This document shows positions 56,507 to 64,000 of a DNA stretch of 64,000 nucleotides, piece after piece. Under the pieces are notes generated by a model, which was given only the letters and a program-made list of their open reading frames with translations, had not been told where the DNA came from and did no database searches. Source of the stretch: Blastococcus fimeti (GTDB lineage: Bacteria > Actinomycetota > Actinomycetes > Mycobacteriales > Geodermatophilaceae). How positions within the stretch are numbered: position 1 is the stretch's first letter; the number at the start of each line of letters is the position of its first letter. Made by a program: the position numbers and the translations under genes. The stretch is taken from positions 372,001-436,000 of the forward strand of contig FNAW01000003.1 of NCBI GenBank assembly GCA_900102115.1, read 5' to 3'.

Positions 56507-57124
56507 TCAGACGTCGGCGCCCAGCGGGACCTCGGGCTTGGGGAACCGCCAGCGGCGGATCATCGTCGACCGGCTGATGCCGTACCAGGAGGCGCCGCGG
56601 GTCTTGGTCTCGGCGGGGAAGCGCTCGGCCAGCGTCTTCTTGATCTTCCGGTTCAGCACGACCGAGTCGACGATGAGCAGCAGGAAGAAGCCGAAGAGCA
56701 GGAAGCTGGCGTAGCCGCGGATCGTGGCGCTGGGCACGAACGTGCCGATCAGCGCGACACCGGCGATCGCCAGGAACCAGCTGCCGACGTTGCGGCGGGC
56801 GTCGACGAGGTCGCGGACGGTCTTGCGGACCGGGCCGCGGTCGCGCGCCGGGAGGAAGGCGTCGTCGCCGCGCGCGGCCGCCAGGCGGGCGTCACCGCGA
56901 CGGGCCGCCTGCTGCTCGCGCATGCGGCGGTAGGCCTCCTTGCGCGTGGTCGGCGGGGGCGGCGGAGGACCGGGCCGGCGGCCCTGCGCCTCGTTGCGCC
57001 GGGGGGTGGGTCGCCCCTTGCCCGAGGTCTTCACCAGGTGCGCGGACTGTTCGCCGGAGGCGGCCGAGGCGGCGGGATCGGTCGTCTCGGCGGCATTGCG
57101 GCGGCCGGGCAGGCGGAGCTTCAC
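56507..57124 (-). CDS. DUF3043 membrane protein
   Basis: A 205-aa protein. A basic N-terminal half (Pro-rich, then TRKEAYRRMREQQAARRGD and AFLPARDRGPVRKTVRDLVDARRN) leads to two membrane helices (about 117-156, including IAGVALIGTFVP and GYASFLLFGFFLLLIVDSVVL). The C-terminus is SRSTMIRRWRFPKPEVPLG, diagnostic for DUF3043. Function unknown. GTG 57124. It is divergent from erpA; I recall the same neighbourhood in M. tuberculosis (Rv2204c-Rv2206). Confidence 0.88.
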   Translation of the reverse strand: MKLRLPGRRNAAETTDPAASAASGEQSAHLVKTSGKGRPTPRRNEAQGRRPGPPPPPPTTRKEAYRRMREQQAARRGDARLAAARGDDAFLPARDRGPVRKTVRDLVDARRNVGSWFLAIAGVALIGTFVPSATIRGYASFLLFGFFLLLIVDSVVLNRKIKKTLAERFPAETKTRGASWYGISRSTMIRRWRFPKPEVPLGADV

Positions 57125-57265
57125 AGAGCGGGAGTCTACGTGGACCCCCTCGACCGCTCGGGAAACGCGGGGAAGCGCCGTACAGTGGAAGAAGCTTCGC
57201 CCCGGCGGCGTTGATCCGCCACAGACGGTGCGCAGCGGACACCTCGAATGCAGGAGGACACGGAT

Positions 57266-57637
57266 ATGACGGTGCAGGACACCACGACCCTCGACGGTGG
57301 CACGGCCGGATCCACGGGCGTGCTGCTCAGCGAACCGGCAGCCAGCAAGGTGAAGGCACTGCTGGACCAGGAGGGCCGCGACGATCTGCGTCTGCGCATC
57401 GCCGTCCAGCCCGGTGGGTGCTCGGGCCTGCGGTACCAGCTCTTCTTCGACGAGCGGTACCTCGACGGCGACCAGACCTACGAGTTCGGTGGCGTCGAGG
57501 TCATCGTCGACCGGATGAGCGGTCCGTACCTCGGTGGCGCGACGATCGACTTCGTCGACTCGATCGAGAAGCAGGGCTTCACGATCGACAACCCGAACGC
57601 CGGCAGCTCCTGCGCTTGCGGGGACAGCTTCAGCTGA
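57266..57637 (+). CDS. erpA: HesB/IscA-family Fe-S insertion protein (ErpA-like)
   Basis: A-type carrier that delivers Fe-S clusters to enzymes such as LipA. The 123-aa protein has LRIAVQPGGCSGLRY (first Cys) and the C-terminal SSCACGDSF (second and third Cys). ATG 57266 with AGGAGG 8 bp upstream was preferred over ATG 57248. It is divergent from the DUF3043 gene and converges with asnB across a strong hairpin. Confidence 0.94.
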   Translation: MTVQDTTTLDGGTAGSTGVLLSEPAASKVKALLDQEGRDDLRLRIAVQPGGCSGLRYQLFFDERYLDGDQTYEFGGVEVIVDRMSGPYLGGATIDFVDSIEKQGFTIDNPNAGSSCACGDSFS

Positions 57638-57653
57638 TACCAGCACTGAACCA

Positions 57654-57688
57654 GTGAGGCCCGGAACCGATGCGGTTCCGGGCCTCAC
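57654..57688. terminator. Perfect 16-bp hairpin between erpA and asnB
   Basis: GTGAGGCCCGGAACCG pairs with CGGTTCCGGGCCTCAC around ATG. Convergent genes; bidirectional terminator. Confidence 0.82.
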
Positions 57689-57700
57689 CGGTTCCTGCGT

Positions 57701-59632
57701 TCAGAGGCGGACGGGGTAGACCGTCTGCGGGATCTCGGGCCGGATCCGTCCCTCGACGAAGATGCCGTGCCAGATCATGAACACCAGCAGCGTCCAGAGC
57801 TTGCGGGAGTAGTCCACCGCCGAACCGTTGCGCTGGTTCGTCCGGTGGGCGGCCAGCATCGCGAGCACCTGGGCCTTGTCCAGCCACTCGTCGGTGCCGC
57901 TGGCCTCGATCACCGAGCGGGCCCAGTCGTGCAGGTCCTCGGCCAGCCAGTGGCGGGTCGGGACGGGGAACCCGAGCTTGCGGCGGTTCAGCACGTGCGC
58001 CGGCACGATCTGCTCCAGTGCCCGGCGCAGGGCGTACTTCGTCGTCTCCTTGGTCACCCGCTGGTCGACCGGCAGCGTGCTGGCGACCCTGAAGACCTCG
58101 GGGTCGAGGAAGGGCACCCGCAGCTCCAGCGAGTTGGCCATGGTCATCTTGTCGGCCTTGACCAGGATGTCGCCGCGCAGCCAGGTGAAGAGGTCGACGT
58201 ACTGCATGGCGGTGACGTCGTCGTAGCCGGCCGCGCGAGTGCGCTCGTAGAGCTCGCGGGTCACGGTGACGTGCGACTGGTCCGGGTTCCGGGTGCGCAG
58301 GAAGCCGAGCTCGTCGTCGCGGAAGAGTCGGGCGTTGCCGTAGTAACGCTCCTCGAGCGGGATCGACCCGCGGCGCAGCAGGTCCTTGCCGCGCATCCCG
58401 TCGGGGAGCCGGGCCGACAGCGCGCCCAGCGCCCGCAGGACGCCGCGCGGCAGCTTCTCGAACGCGGCCAGCGACAGCGGCTCCCGGTAGATGTTGTAAC
58501 CGCCGAACAGCTCGTCGGCCCCCTCGCCGGAGAGCACGACCTTCACGTGCTTCCGGGCCTCGCGGGCGATGAAGTACAGCGGGACGAGCGCCGGGTCGGC
58601 CACCGGGTCGTCGAGGTACCAGATCACCAGCGGGATGGCGTCGGCGAACTCCTCGGGCGTGACGACCTTGGTGATGTGCTCGACGCCGATTGCCGCGGCC
58701 GACTCGGCGGCGACATCGATCTCGGAGAAGCCCTGGCGCTCGAACCCGGTGGTGAAGGTGAGCAGCTTCGGGTTGTACCGCTTGGCGAGCGCGGCGATGG
58801 CGGTCGAGTCGATGCCCCCGGAGAGGAACGACCCCACCGTCACGTCGGCGCGCATATGCACCCGCACCGAGTCGTCGAGGACGTCGGCGATGCGGTCGTA
58901 GAGGGCCTGCTGCTCGTCCTTCGCCACCGGCCGGATCGGGAAGGTGGGGTGGAAGTAGCGCGTCGTCGTCAGCTCGCCCCCGGCGACGGTGAAGCTGGTG
59001 CCGCTCTCGATCCGGCGGATGCCGCGGTGCAGCGTCGCGGGCTCCGGGACGTACTGCAGGGTCAGGTAGTGCTGCAAGGACGCCGCGTCGACCCCGCCGG
59101 CCGCCTCGCTGCCGCCGAGCAGCTCCAGCAGCGCCTTCTTCTCCGAGGAGAAGGCGACGGCGCCGTCGGCGAGCCGGGTCACGAACAGCGGCTTGATGCC
59201 GAACGGGTCACGGGCGCCGAAGACGGTCTTCTGCTCGGTGTCCCAGATGAGGAAGGCGAACATCCCGCGCAACCGGTGGACGACGTCCTCGCCCCACACG
59301 TGGTAGCCGGCGACGATCGCCTCGGTGTCACCCTCGGTGGCGAAGGTGGCGCCGGCTGCTCTCAGCTCCTCCCGGAGCTCGAGGTAGTTGTAGATCTCGC
59401 CGTTGAAGACGATCCGGTAGCGGCCGTCGGCGTAGGGCATCGGCTGGTGGCTGTGCTCGATGTCGATGAACGACAGCCGGTTGAAGCCGAACACCGCCGA
59501 GCCGTCCCACCACTGCTCGGTCTCGTCGGGGCCGCGGTGGCGCAGGCAGTGCTGGGCCGAGCGCACGGCCGCGACCGTGTCGTCGTCGACGCGGTCGGCG
59601 TCGGTGGAGAAGTAGGCGAGCAGGCCGCACAT
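57701..59632 (-). CDS. asnB: Asparagine synthetase (glutamine-hydrolysing)
   Basis: Makes asparagine from aspartate, ATP and glutamine. The 643-aa protein begins MCGLLAYFS, with Cys2 as the class II glutaminase nucleophile after Met removal. RLSFIDIEHSHQPM and NGEIYNYLELR follow; the synthetase domain has VGSFLSGGIDSTAIA (PP-loop) and LSGEGADELFGGYNIY. ATG 59632. In M. tuberculosis asnB is also next to ctaC; there it also confers protection by amidating wall peptide. Confidence 0.96.
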   Translation of the reverse strand: MCGLLAYFSTDADRVDDDTVAAVRSAQHCLRHRGPDETEQWWDGSAVFGFNRLSFIDIEHSHQPMPYADGRYRIVFNGEIYNYLELREELRAAGATFATEGDTEAIVAGYHVWGEDVVHRLRGMFAFLIWDTEQKTVFGARDPFGIKPLFVTRLADGAVAFSSEKKALLELLGGSEAAGGVDAASLQHYLTLQYVPEPATLHRGIRRIESGTSFTVAGGELTTTRYFHPTFPIRPVAKDEQQALYDRIADVLDDSVRVHMRADVTVGSFLSGGIDSTAIAALAKRYNPKLLTFTTGFERQGFSEIDVAAESAAAIGVEHITKVVTPEEFADAIPLVIWYLDDPVADPALVPLYFIAREARKHVKVVLSGEGADELFGGYNIYREPLSLAAFEKLPRGVLRALGALSARLPDGMRGKDLLRRGSIPLEERYYGNARLFRDDELGFLRTRNPDQSHVTVTRELYERTRAAGYDDVTAMQYVDLFTWLRGDILVKADKMTMANSLELRVPFLDPEVFRVASTLPVDQRVTKETTKYALRRALEQIVPAHVLNRRKLGFPVPTRHWLAEDLHDWARSVIEASGTDEWLDKAQVLAMLAAHRTNQRNGSAVDYSRKLWTLLVFMIWHGIFVEGRIRPEIPQTVYPVRL

Positions 59633-59681
59633 CAGGCGCAGGTCTCCCGGGGGATCGCAGGGGAAGGGCGGAACCGGTGGG

Positions 59682-60032
59682 TCAGACCTGCTGGCCGGCG
59701 CGCATCTTGGCCGTCGCCCGGCGCTCGGCGACGAAGGAGAGCACCGGGACCGTGCCGGCGATAACCGTGAGCAGGAAGCCCTTGAGGGTCCACTTCGCGC
59801 GCAGCGCGAGGTCGACCGCCGACAGGAAGAACAGGCCGTAGAGCCAGCCGTGCGCGGTGCCCAGGACGGTGGACGGCCCGGGGACGTCGGCCAGGTGGTT
59901 CAGCGGCACCGCGACGAAGATCAGCGCGATGAGCAGGACGCCGACGACGGTGGCCATGACCCGGTAGCGGAGCAGGGCCTGGGCGATGGCCTCGTCCGAG
60001 GTGCGGGACGAGGCCGTGCGCTCACTGGCCAT
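59682..60032 (-). CDS. DUF3817 membrane protein
   Basis: A 116-aa protein with three helices (about residues 20-40, 52-72, 82-103). The family pattern includes YRVMATVVGVLL, GTAHGWLYGLFFL and LSFVAERRATAKM. Role unknown; DUF3817 proteins are common in actinobacteria. ATG 60032. Its start overlaps the end of the next upstream gene by 11 nt. Confidence 0.88.
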   Translation of the reverse strand: MASERTASSRTSDEAIAQALLRYRVMATVVGVLLIALIFVAVPLNHLADVPGPSTVLGTAHGWLYGLFFLSAVDLALRAKWTLKGFLLTVIAGTVPVLSFVAERRATAKMRAGQQV

Positions 60033-60387
60033 GACCGGCCCGCTGCCCGAGGGCCTTCTCGTTGAGCTCGGCGAGGTAGGCGTTGTAGGCGGCCAGCTCC
60101 GGGTCACCCGTGGTGTCGATCCGCGGCCGCTGGTACAGCACCACGGCGTTGCCCGGGACGTCGTCGTCCGGGTCGCGGTGCAGTTCCTCGCGCGCCATGC
60201 GCACGTAGAACCACAGCCCCATCGCGCCGTACAGCGGCCACTGGAGCGCGTAGCTCCAGTTCACCGCGCCACCGCCGTCCTCGGCCTTGCTGAGCTGCCA
60301 GTAGCCGAGGAACCAGGTGGCGATGAAGAGCGCGGCCACCAGCAGGTGGAGGAGCACCCACTTGGGGGTCAGCAGGCGGTACCACAC
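60022..60387 (-). CDS. Small membrane protein with SURF1-like N-terminal helix
   Basis: A 121-aa protein with two helices: WVLLHLLVAALFIATWFLGYWQL (about 10-32) and WPLYGAMGLWFYVRMAREEL (about 50-69), then a hydrophilic tail. The LGYWQL ending of the first helix resembles SURF1's opening segment, but the rest of SURF1 is missing. It is divergent from ctaC, so a role near cytochrome oxidase is possible (inference). ATG 60387. Confidence 0.78.
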   Translation of the reverse strand: MWYRLLTPKWVLLHLLVAALFIATWFLGYWQLSKAEDGGGAVNWSYALQWPLYGAMGLWFYVRMAREELHRDPDDDVPGNAVVLYQRPRIDTTGDPELAAYNAYLAELNEKALGQRAGHGQ

Positions 60388-60618
60388 ACCACGACTCTAA
60401 CCGGCCCGTCCGATCGGGCCCGGGAGTCGAGGCGCGTGATCGGCCACAGCAGCCGCGACCCGCCGGGCAGGTGTCTCCGGTGGTCGACCGCCGAGCGCCG
60501 TCGGCTAGTCTCGGCACACACTGTGATCGGCGTGGACGCCGCCTGCCGAAACCGGCTCGCGGCCCCGCTGGGAGGACCGTCCGGGCGCACCGGACGGAGG
60601 ACGAGGAGGCAACGAGCA

Positions 60619-61503
60619 GTGGCTCGAGGCAGCAGGCTCGCGCGGCTGGCCGCGCTCGGTCTCCTGGGGGTGTTGACCCTCACCGGGTGCGACATGCCCA
60701 ACAACGAGTTCTGGCGGTTCGGCTGGCCCGAGGGCATCACCGACGAGTCCCAGAAGATGCGCGAGCTGTGGACCGGTTCGGTCATCGCGGCCCTCGTCGT
60801 CGGCTTCCTGGTCTGGGGGCTGATCCTCTACTCGGTCGTCGCCCACCGGAAGCGCAGCGACGAGCTGCCGCGGCAGACCGCGTACAACCTCCCGCTGGAG
60901 ATCGCCTACACGATCGCGCCGTTCCTGATCATCGCCGCGCTGTTCTTCTTCACCGTGGTGACGCAGAACGAGGTGCAGGAGCGCAGCGACAACCCGGACG
61001 AGACGATCGCCGTAAACGCCTTCAAGTGGAACTGGCAGTTCGTCTACCCGGAGACCACGGGGACCGACGGCGAGCCGGTGAACACGATCGGCACCAGCGA
61101 AGAGATCCCGATCCTGGTCCTGCCGACCGACCGCTCGATCCGCTTCGAGGTCGCCTCGGCCGACGTCATCCACTCGTTCTGGGTGCCGGAGTTCCTCTTC
61201 AAGCTCGACGTCATCCCCGGCAACGACAACGGCCGCGACAACGTCTTCGAGGTGACCGTCCGCGAGGAGGGTGCCTACGTGGGCCGCTGCGCGGAGCTGT
61301 GCGGGACGTACCACGCGTACATGAACTTCGAGGTGCGCGCGGTCTCCGGTGACGACTACGACGCCTACCTCGCAGCGCGCGAGGAGGGCCTCGACACCTA
61401 CGAGGCGCTCGAGGAGATCGGCCAGCCGGGTGCGTCCTCGACCACCACGCCTCTGGAGCTCTTCCAGGCCAAGAACGACGACCAGCAGTCCGCCAATGGC
61501 TGA
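60619..61503 (+). CDS. ctaC: Cytochrome c oxidase subunit II, lipoprotein form
   Basis: Carries the CuA centre of the aa3 oxidase. The 294-aa product begins with a lipoprotein signal (ALGLLGVLTLTGC), then two helices (about 52-73 and 97-118), and a cupredoxin domain with HSFWVPEF and CAELCGTYHAYM, holding the CuA ligands (His, two Cys, His, Met). GTG 60619 with GAGGAGG upstream. Acidic C-terminal tail. It is followed by ctaF; ctaD is not adjacent. Confidence 0.96.
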   Translation: MARGSRLARLAALGLLGVLTLTGCDMPNNEFWRFGWPEGITDESQKMRELWTGSVIAALVVGFLVWGLILYSVVAHRKRSDELPRQTAYNLPLEIAYTIAPFLIIAALFFFTVVTQNEVQERSDNPDETIAVNAFKWNWQFVYPETTGTDGEPVNTIGTSEEIPILVLPTDRSIRFEVASADVIHSFWVPEFLFKLDVIPGNDNGRDNVFEVTVREEGAYVGRCAELCGTYHAYMNFEVRAVSGDDYDAYLAAREEGLDTYEALEEIGQPGASSTTTPLELFQAKNDDQQSANG

Positions 61504-61554
61504 CCGCTGCACGTCTCCGGCCGCCACCGCCACGACGCCTGAGGAGGCACGACC

Positions 61555-61959
61555 GTGAAGATCGAGGCGCTGATCTTCAACATCATCGCGATCTTCTGCA
61601 TCGCCGCAGGCGTGGTCTACGGCGTGTGGTCGAAGGAGCCGATCGGCACCACGGCGCTGATCCTCTCCGCGGGGCTGACCGGCATGGTCGGCATGTTCTT
61701 CTGGTTCGTGTCGCGGCGCATCGACGCCCGTCCCGAGGACCGCAAGGACGCCGAGATGGCCGACGGCGCCGGCGAGCTGGGCTTCTTCAGCCCGGCCAGC
61801 TACTGGCCGCTGGGCATCGCCCTCTCGATCGGCCTCACGGCCCTGGGGCTGTCGTTCTTCTACTACTGGCTGATCGCGATGGGTGCCGCCGCCATCCTCG
61901 TCACGGTCGGCGGGCTGCTCTTCGAGTACTACGTGGGGCAGAACGCCACGCAGAGCTGA
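61555..61959 (+). CDS. ctaF: Cytochrome c oxidase subunit IV (actinobacterial)
   Basis: A 134-aa small oxidase subunit with four helices (about 5-25, 33-52, 84-102, 105-125) and FFWFVSRRIDARPEDRKDAEMADGAGELGFF-type linker typical of the actinobacterial form. Structural subunit of the aa3 oxidase in the bcc-aa3 supercomplex. GTG 61555, GGAGG upstream (61541-61545 region). It is 51 bp after ctaC, so an operon is likely. A strong hairpin follows. Confidence 0.92.
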   Translation: MKIEALIFNIIAIFCIAAGVVYGVWSKEPIGTTALILSAGLTGMVGMFFWFVSRRIDARPEDRKDAEMADGAGELGFFSPASYWPLGIALSIGLTALGLSFFYYWLIAMGAAAILVTVGGLLFEYYVGQNATQS

Positions 61960-61975
61960 GTTCCACCCACACGGT

Positions 61976-62013
61976 CCGAGGGCCCCTTCCGCTTCGGCGG
62001 GAGGGGCCCTCGG
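61976..62013 (+). terminator. UUCG-capped hairpin after ctaF
   Basis: A 17-bp stem (CCGAGGGCCCCTTCCGC with GCGGGAGGGGCCCTCGG, one G-U pair) closed by a C(TTCG)G tetraloop, 17 bp after the ctaF stop. Confidence 0.82.
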
Positions 62014-62092
62014 CCGTTCCGGTGCGGACCGGGGTGTGAGCCGCCGGGGGTTCCGGGGGCGTGTCGGCCGACGTAGAGCCCGTGCAGGTCGC

Positions 62093-62156
62093 CCTGGGGG
62101 CGTTTCTCCCGCTGGGGGAGTGCTGCAGGACCCCCAGAGCGCGAGGAACACCCCGA
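62093..62156. repeat. Hairpin repeat between ctaF and qcrB, copy 1
   Basis: Contains CTGGGGGCG, then GCTGGGGGAGTGCTGCAGGA and CCCCCAGAGCGCGAGG. Strong dyad: CTCCCGCT-GGGGG against CCCCC-AGAGCGCGAG. Most diverged from copies 2 and 3 in its flanks. Confidence 0.75.
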
Positions 62157-62220
62157 AGGCCCGGTGGCGGTAGCGGGTTGCCGACGGTGGCCGGTCGTTG
62201 CCAGCCCTGCCGGCGCCCGT

Positions 62221-62295
62221 GCCGGTCGGCTCTGGGGGCGGTTCTCGTGCTGGGGGAGTGCTGCCGGACCCCCAGAGCACGAGGAGCACCCCGAG
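62221..62295. repeat. Hairpin repeat between ctaF and qcrB, copy 2
   Basis: First 48 bases match copy 3 at 47 positions. Inner dyad CTCGTGCT...AGCACGAG extended by GGGGG/CCCCC with a 2-nt bulge. Best-preserved hairpin. Confidence 0.8.
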
Positions 62296-62448
62296 ACCTC
62301 GTGCTGCCGCACGAGCGGCCGGCGGTGCTGCGGGCGGGTTGCTGGCGATCCCCGGTGATCGCCGTGCCTGCAGGGGTGGCAACGGCCGTGGAACGCCCGC
62401 AATGGGGCCTACGTCGGGCCGCGAGCCGGCGGCTGACGCCGGGCCCTG

Positions 62449-62526
62449 GCCGGTCGGCTCTGGGGGCGGTTCTCGTGCTGGGGGAGTGCTGCAGGATCCC
62501 GGAAGCGCGAGGCACGCCCCCAGAGG
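62449..62526. repeat. Hairpin repeat between ctaF and qcrB, copy 3
   Basis: Shares GCCGGTCGGCTCTGGGGGCG and TTCTCGTGCTGGGGGAGTGC with copy 2; the 3' arm has diverged (GGATCCCGGAAGCGCGAGG), so its hairpin is weaker. Spacing to copy 2 is 228 bp and copies 1-2 are 138 bp apart, so this is not a simple tandem array. No gene is seen in 62014-62588. Confidence 0.75.
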
Positions 62527-62588
62527 GCCCCGAGCGACGCCGCGGCGGTGGCGTGGCGACGTGGCTCCGGCCCCGCGCCCCCGGAATG

Positions 62589-62628
62589 CAGCAGGGCCCC
62601 GGTGGACGGATCCACCGGGGCCCTGCTG
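62589..62628 (-). terminator. 18-bp hairpin after qcrB
   Basis: Perfect 18-bp stem (CAGCAGGGCCCCGGTGGA with its complement) around CGGA, 15 bp past the qcrB stop. Confidence 0.85.
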
Positions 62629-62643
62629 TGCGTGCGTGCGAGG

Positions 62644-64000
62644 TCAGTCGCGCGGCTCCTGCGGGCGACCACCCTCGGAGGGGCGACCCGAGGAGGTGAG
62701 CTCGCGGGCCTCGTCGGCCGCGGCGAGACCGCGGCCTTCGCGACCCTGCTCGAGCTCGACCTGCGCCGGCTCCTCGATCGGCTTGAAGAAGCCCCGGATC
62801 GCGCGGCGGGCGCCCCCGATCTGGTTCATCTTCTTCGGCACCGGCGCACCGCCGTAGGCGAGCGTGCCGTGGCCGTGCTCGTCAACCGGGCCGAGCGGCT
62901 GGTGCACCTCGATGAACTCACCGTGGGGCAGCCGGCGGATGACACCGGTCTCGATGCCGTGCTCGAGCACCTCGCGGTCGTGCTTCTGCAGACCCAGGCA
63001 GATCCGGTAGGTCAGGAAGTACACGAGGGGCGGCAGCACGACCACGCCGAGGCGGCCGAACCAGGTCATCGCGTTCAGGCTGACGTCGAACTTGTCCGCG
63101 AAGACGTCGTTGCCGCCGGACAGCATGAGCACGCCGTAGAAGGTCAGCGCCATCATGCCGAGCGAGGTGCGGACGGGAACGTCGCGGGGGCGCTGCAGCA
63201 GGTGGTGCGAGGCGGTGTCGCCGGACAGCTTGCGCTCGATCATCGGGTAGAGCGCGAGCACCGTGAACATCGCGCCGGCCACCACGACCGTCGGCCAGAA
63301 CAGTGCCGGGATCGTGTAGTCGCCGGGCAGGTTGATGTCCCACGCCGGGAAGATTCGCGTCGAACCGTCCAGGAAGAGGATGTACCAGTCCGGCTGCGAC
63401 GCGGCGGAGACCTGGGCCGGGTTGTACGGGCCCCACAGCCACACCGGGTTGATCTGGACCAGACCACCCAGGGCGGCGATCACGCCGAACACGATGAACA
63501 GCAGTCCGGTCGCCTTCGCCGCGAACGTCGGGAAGAGGCGGTTGCCGACGACGTTGTGCTCGGTGCGGCCGGGTCCGGGGAACTGCGCGTGCTTCTGCTT
63601 GACCAGGAGCAGCAGGTGCACCGCGATCAGGGCCAGCAGGATCGCCGGGATGATCAGCACGTGCGCGATGTAGAAGCGCCCGATGATCAGCTCGCCGACG
63701 AAGTCACCGCCGAAGACCGCCCAGTGCGCCCAGGTCCCGATCACCGGGACCGACAGGATGATCGCGCTGATGATGCGGAGCCCGGTGCCCGAGAGCAGGT
63801 CGTCGGGGAGGGTGTAGCCGGTCACGCCCATGAGCAGGGCGAGCACCAGCATGACCACGCCGATGATCCAGTTCGTCTCCCGCGGACGGCGGAAGGCGCC
63901 GGTGAAGAAGACGCGCAGCAGGTGCACCACGATCGAGGCGACGAACAGCAGCGCCGCCCAGTGGTGGACCTGGCGCATGAACAGGCCGCCGCGGACGTCG
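62644..64000 (-). CDS. qcrB: Cytochrome bc1 complex cytochrome b subunit (5' end beyond window)
   Basis: Menaquinol-cytochrome c reductase subunit. 452 codons including the stop are visible; the reading frame continues past base 64000. Motifs: [12 protein letters not shown] (haem His pair), [12 protein letters not shown] with a second haem ligand, and [15 protein letters not shown] in the Qo-region. At least eight helices. The last ~110 residues form a hydrophilic extension typical of actinobacterial QcrB. qcrA and qcrC would lie upstream, outside the window. Confidence 0.96.
   Translation of the reverse strand, partial: DVRGGLFMRQVHHWAALLFVASIVVHLLRVFFTGAFRRPRETNWIIGVVMLVLALLMGVTGYTLPDDLLSGTGLRIISAIILSVPVIGTWAHWAVFGGDFVGELIIGRFYIAHVLIIPAILLALIAVHLLLLVKQKHAQFPGPGRTEHNVVGNRLFPTFAAKATGLLFIVFGVIAALGGLVQINPVWLWGPYNPAQVSAASQPDWYILFLDGSTRIFPAWDINLPGDYTIPALFWPTVVVAGAMFTVLALYPMIERKLSGDTASHHLLQRPRDVPVRTSLGMMALTFYGVLMLSGGNDVFADKFDVSLNAMTWFGRLGVVVLPPLVYFLTYRICLGLQKHDREVLEHGIETGVIRRLPHGEFIEVHQPLGPVDEHGHGTLAYGGAPVPKKMNQIGGARRAIRGFFKPIEEPAQVELEQGREGRGLAAADEARELTSSGRPSEGGRPQEPRD

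Noticed and set aside
62014..62588. CRISPR array or protein-coding gene in the repeat-rich spacer
   Set aside because: Only three copies, irregular spacing, long diverged hairpins and no cas genes; the open frames across it are low-complexity and follow the repeats.

Overview
This is a high-GC (about 70-75% by eye) actinobacterial chromosome segment with very dense coding, many GTG starts and many 4-nt ATGA/GTGA overlaps. The backbone panB / glnA2-glnE / glnA1 / RDD / DUF4191 / lipA / lipB / TIGR01777 epimerase / dlaT-like E2 / pepA / gcvT / DUF3043 / HesB-ErpA / asnB / ctaC-ctaF / qcrB matches, from memory, the gene order of Mycobacterium tuberculosis around Rv2196-Rv2225. Gene content and codon style suggest a non-mycobacterial soil actinobacterium, plausibly Geodermatophilales (inference only). 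No rRNA, CRISPR, transposase, integrase or confident tRNA was seen.

Layout. (1) 1-9.1 kb: end of an unknown gene, a small DivIVA-domain protein, a DUF2784 membrane protein, panB-nadE (opposite strand), then the nitrogen block glnA2, a glutamine amidotransferase and glnE. (2) 9.1-23.3 kb: accessory block with an aquaporin, a CDGSH protein facing a haem-oxygenase-like di-iron protein, and a 9.3-kb surface-glycan island (FkbM methyltransferase, GT4, GT2, SAM methyltransferase, 1405-aa AftD-like arabinofuranosyltransferase) bounded by two copies of a 29-bp promoter-like repeat, then an SDR, a second amidotransferase and a soluble SPFH protein. (3) 23.3-27.9 kb: glnA1 with a four-box GlnR-type operator, RDD, GNAT, DUF4191, lipA. 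(4) 27.9-41.1 kb: a block that separates lipA from lipB: an 11-mer-repeat membrane protein, an LLM flavoenzyme, a GGDEF-EAL protein, a mannitol-dehydrogenase/HAD pair, an O-methyltransferase divergent from an HxlR regulator, leuS behind a leucine attenuator, and a tandem GNAT. (5) 41.1-52.2 kb: lipB, FAD oxidoreductase, membrane Ser/Thr kinase, epimerase, E2 (sucB/dlaT), lpd, a small conserved protein, pepA, gcvT. (6) 52.2-57.7 kb: an envelope-stress-like operon (holin-like, DUF3618, DUF4235, YihY), a small protein, aldo-keto reductase, MBL hydrolase, DUF3043, erpA. (7) 57.7-64 kb: asnB, DUF3817, a small membrane protein, ctaC-ctaF, a repeat-rich spacer, and the 3' part of qcrB.

How it works together. 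Nitrogen assimilation is concentrated here: two type-I glutamine synthetases, the GlnE adenylyltransferase that controls them, two amidotransferases, asparagine synthetase, and GlnR-like sites at both synthetases. Lipoate synthesis (lipA, lipB) sits with its client enzymes (E2, lpd, and glycine-cleavage T protein). ErpA supplies Fe-S clusters that LipA needs. ctaC, ctaF and qcrB are parts of the bc1-aa3 respiratory chain; ctaD is not in this window.

Most unusual features: the leucine attenuator of leuS, the duplicated promoter-like element bracketing the glycan island, an apolipoprotein-like 11-residue repeat protein, a tandem 24-bp palindrome found twice, and a three-copy hairpin repeat between ctaF and qcrB.
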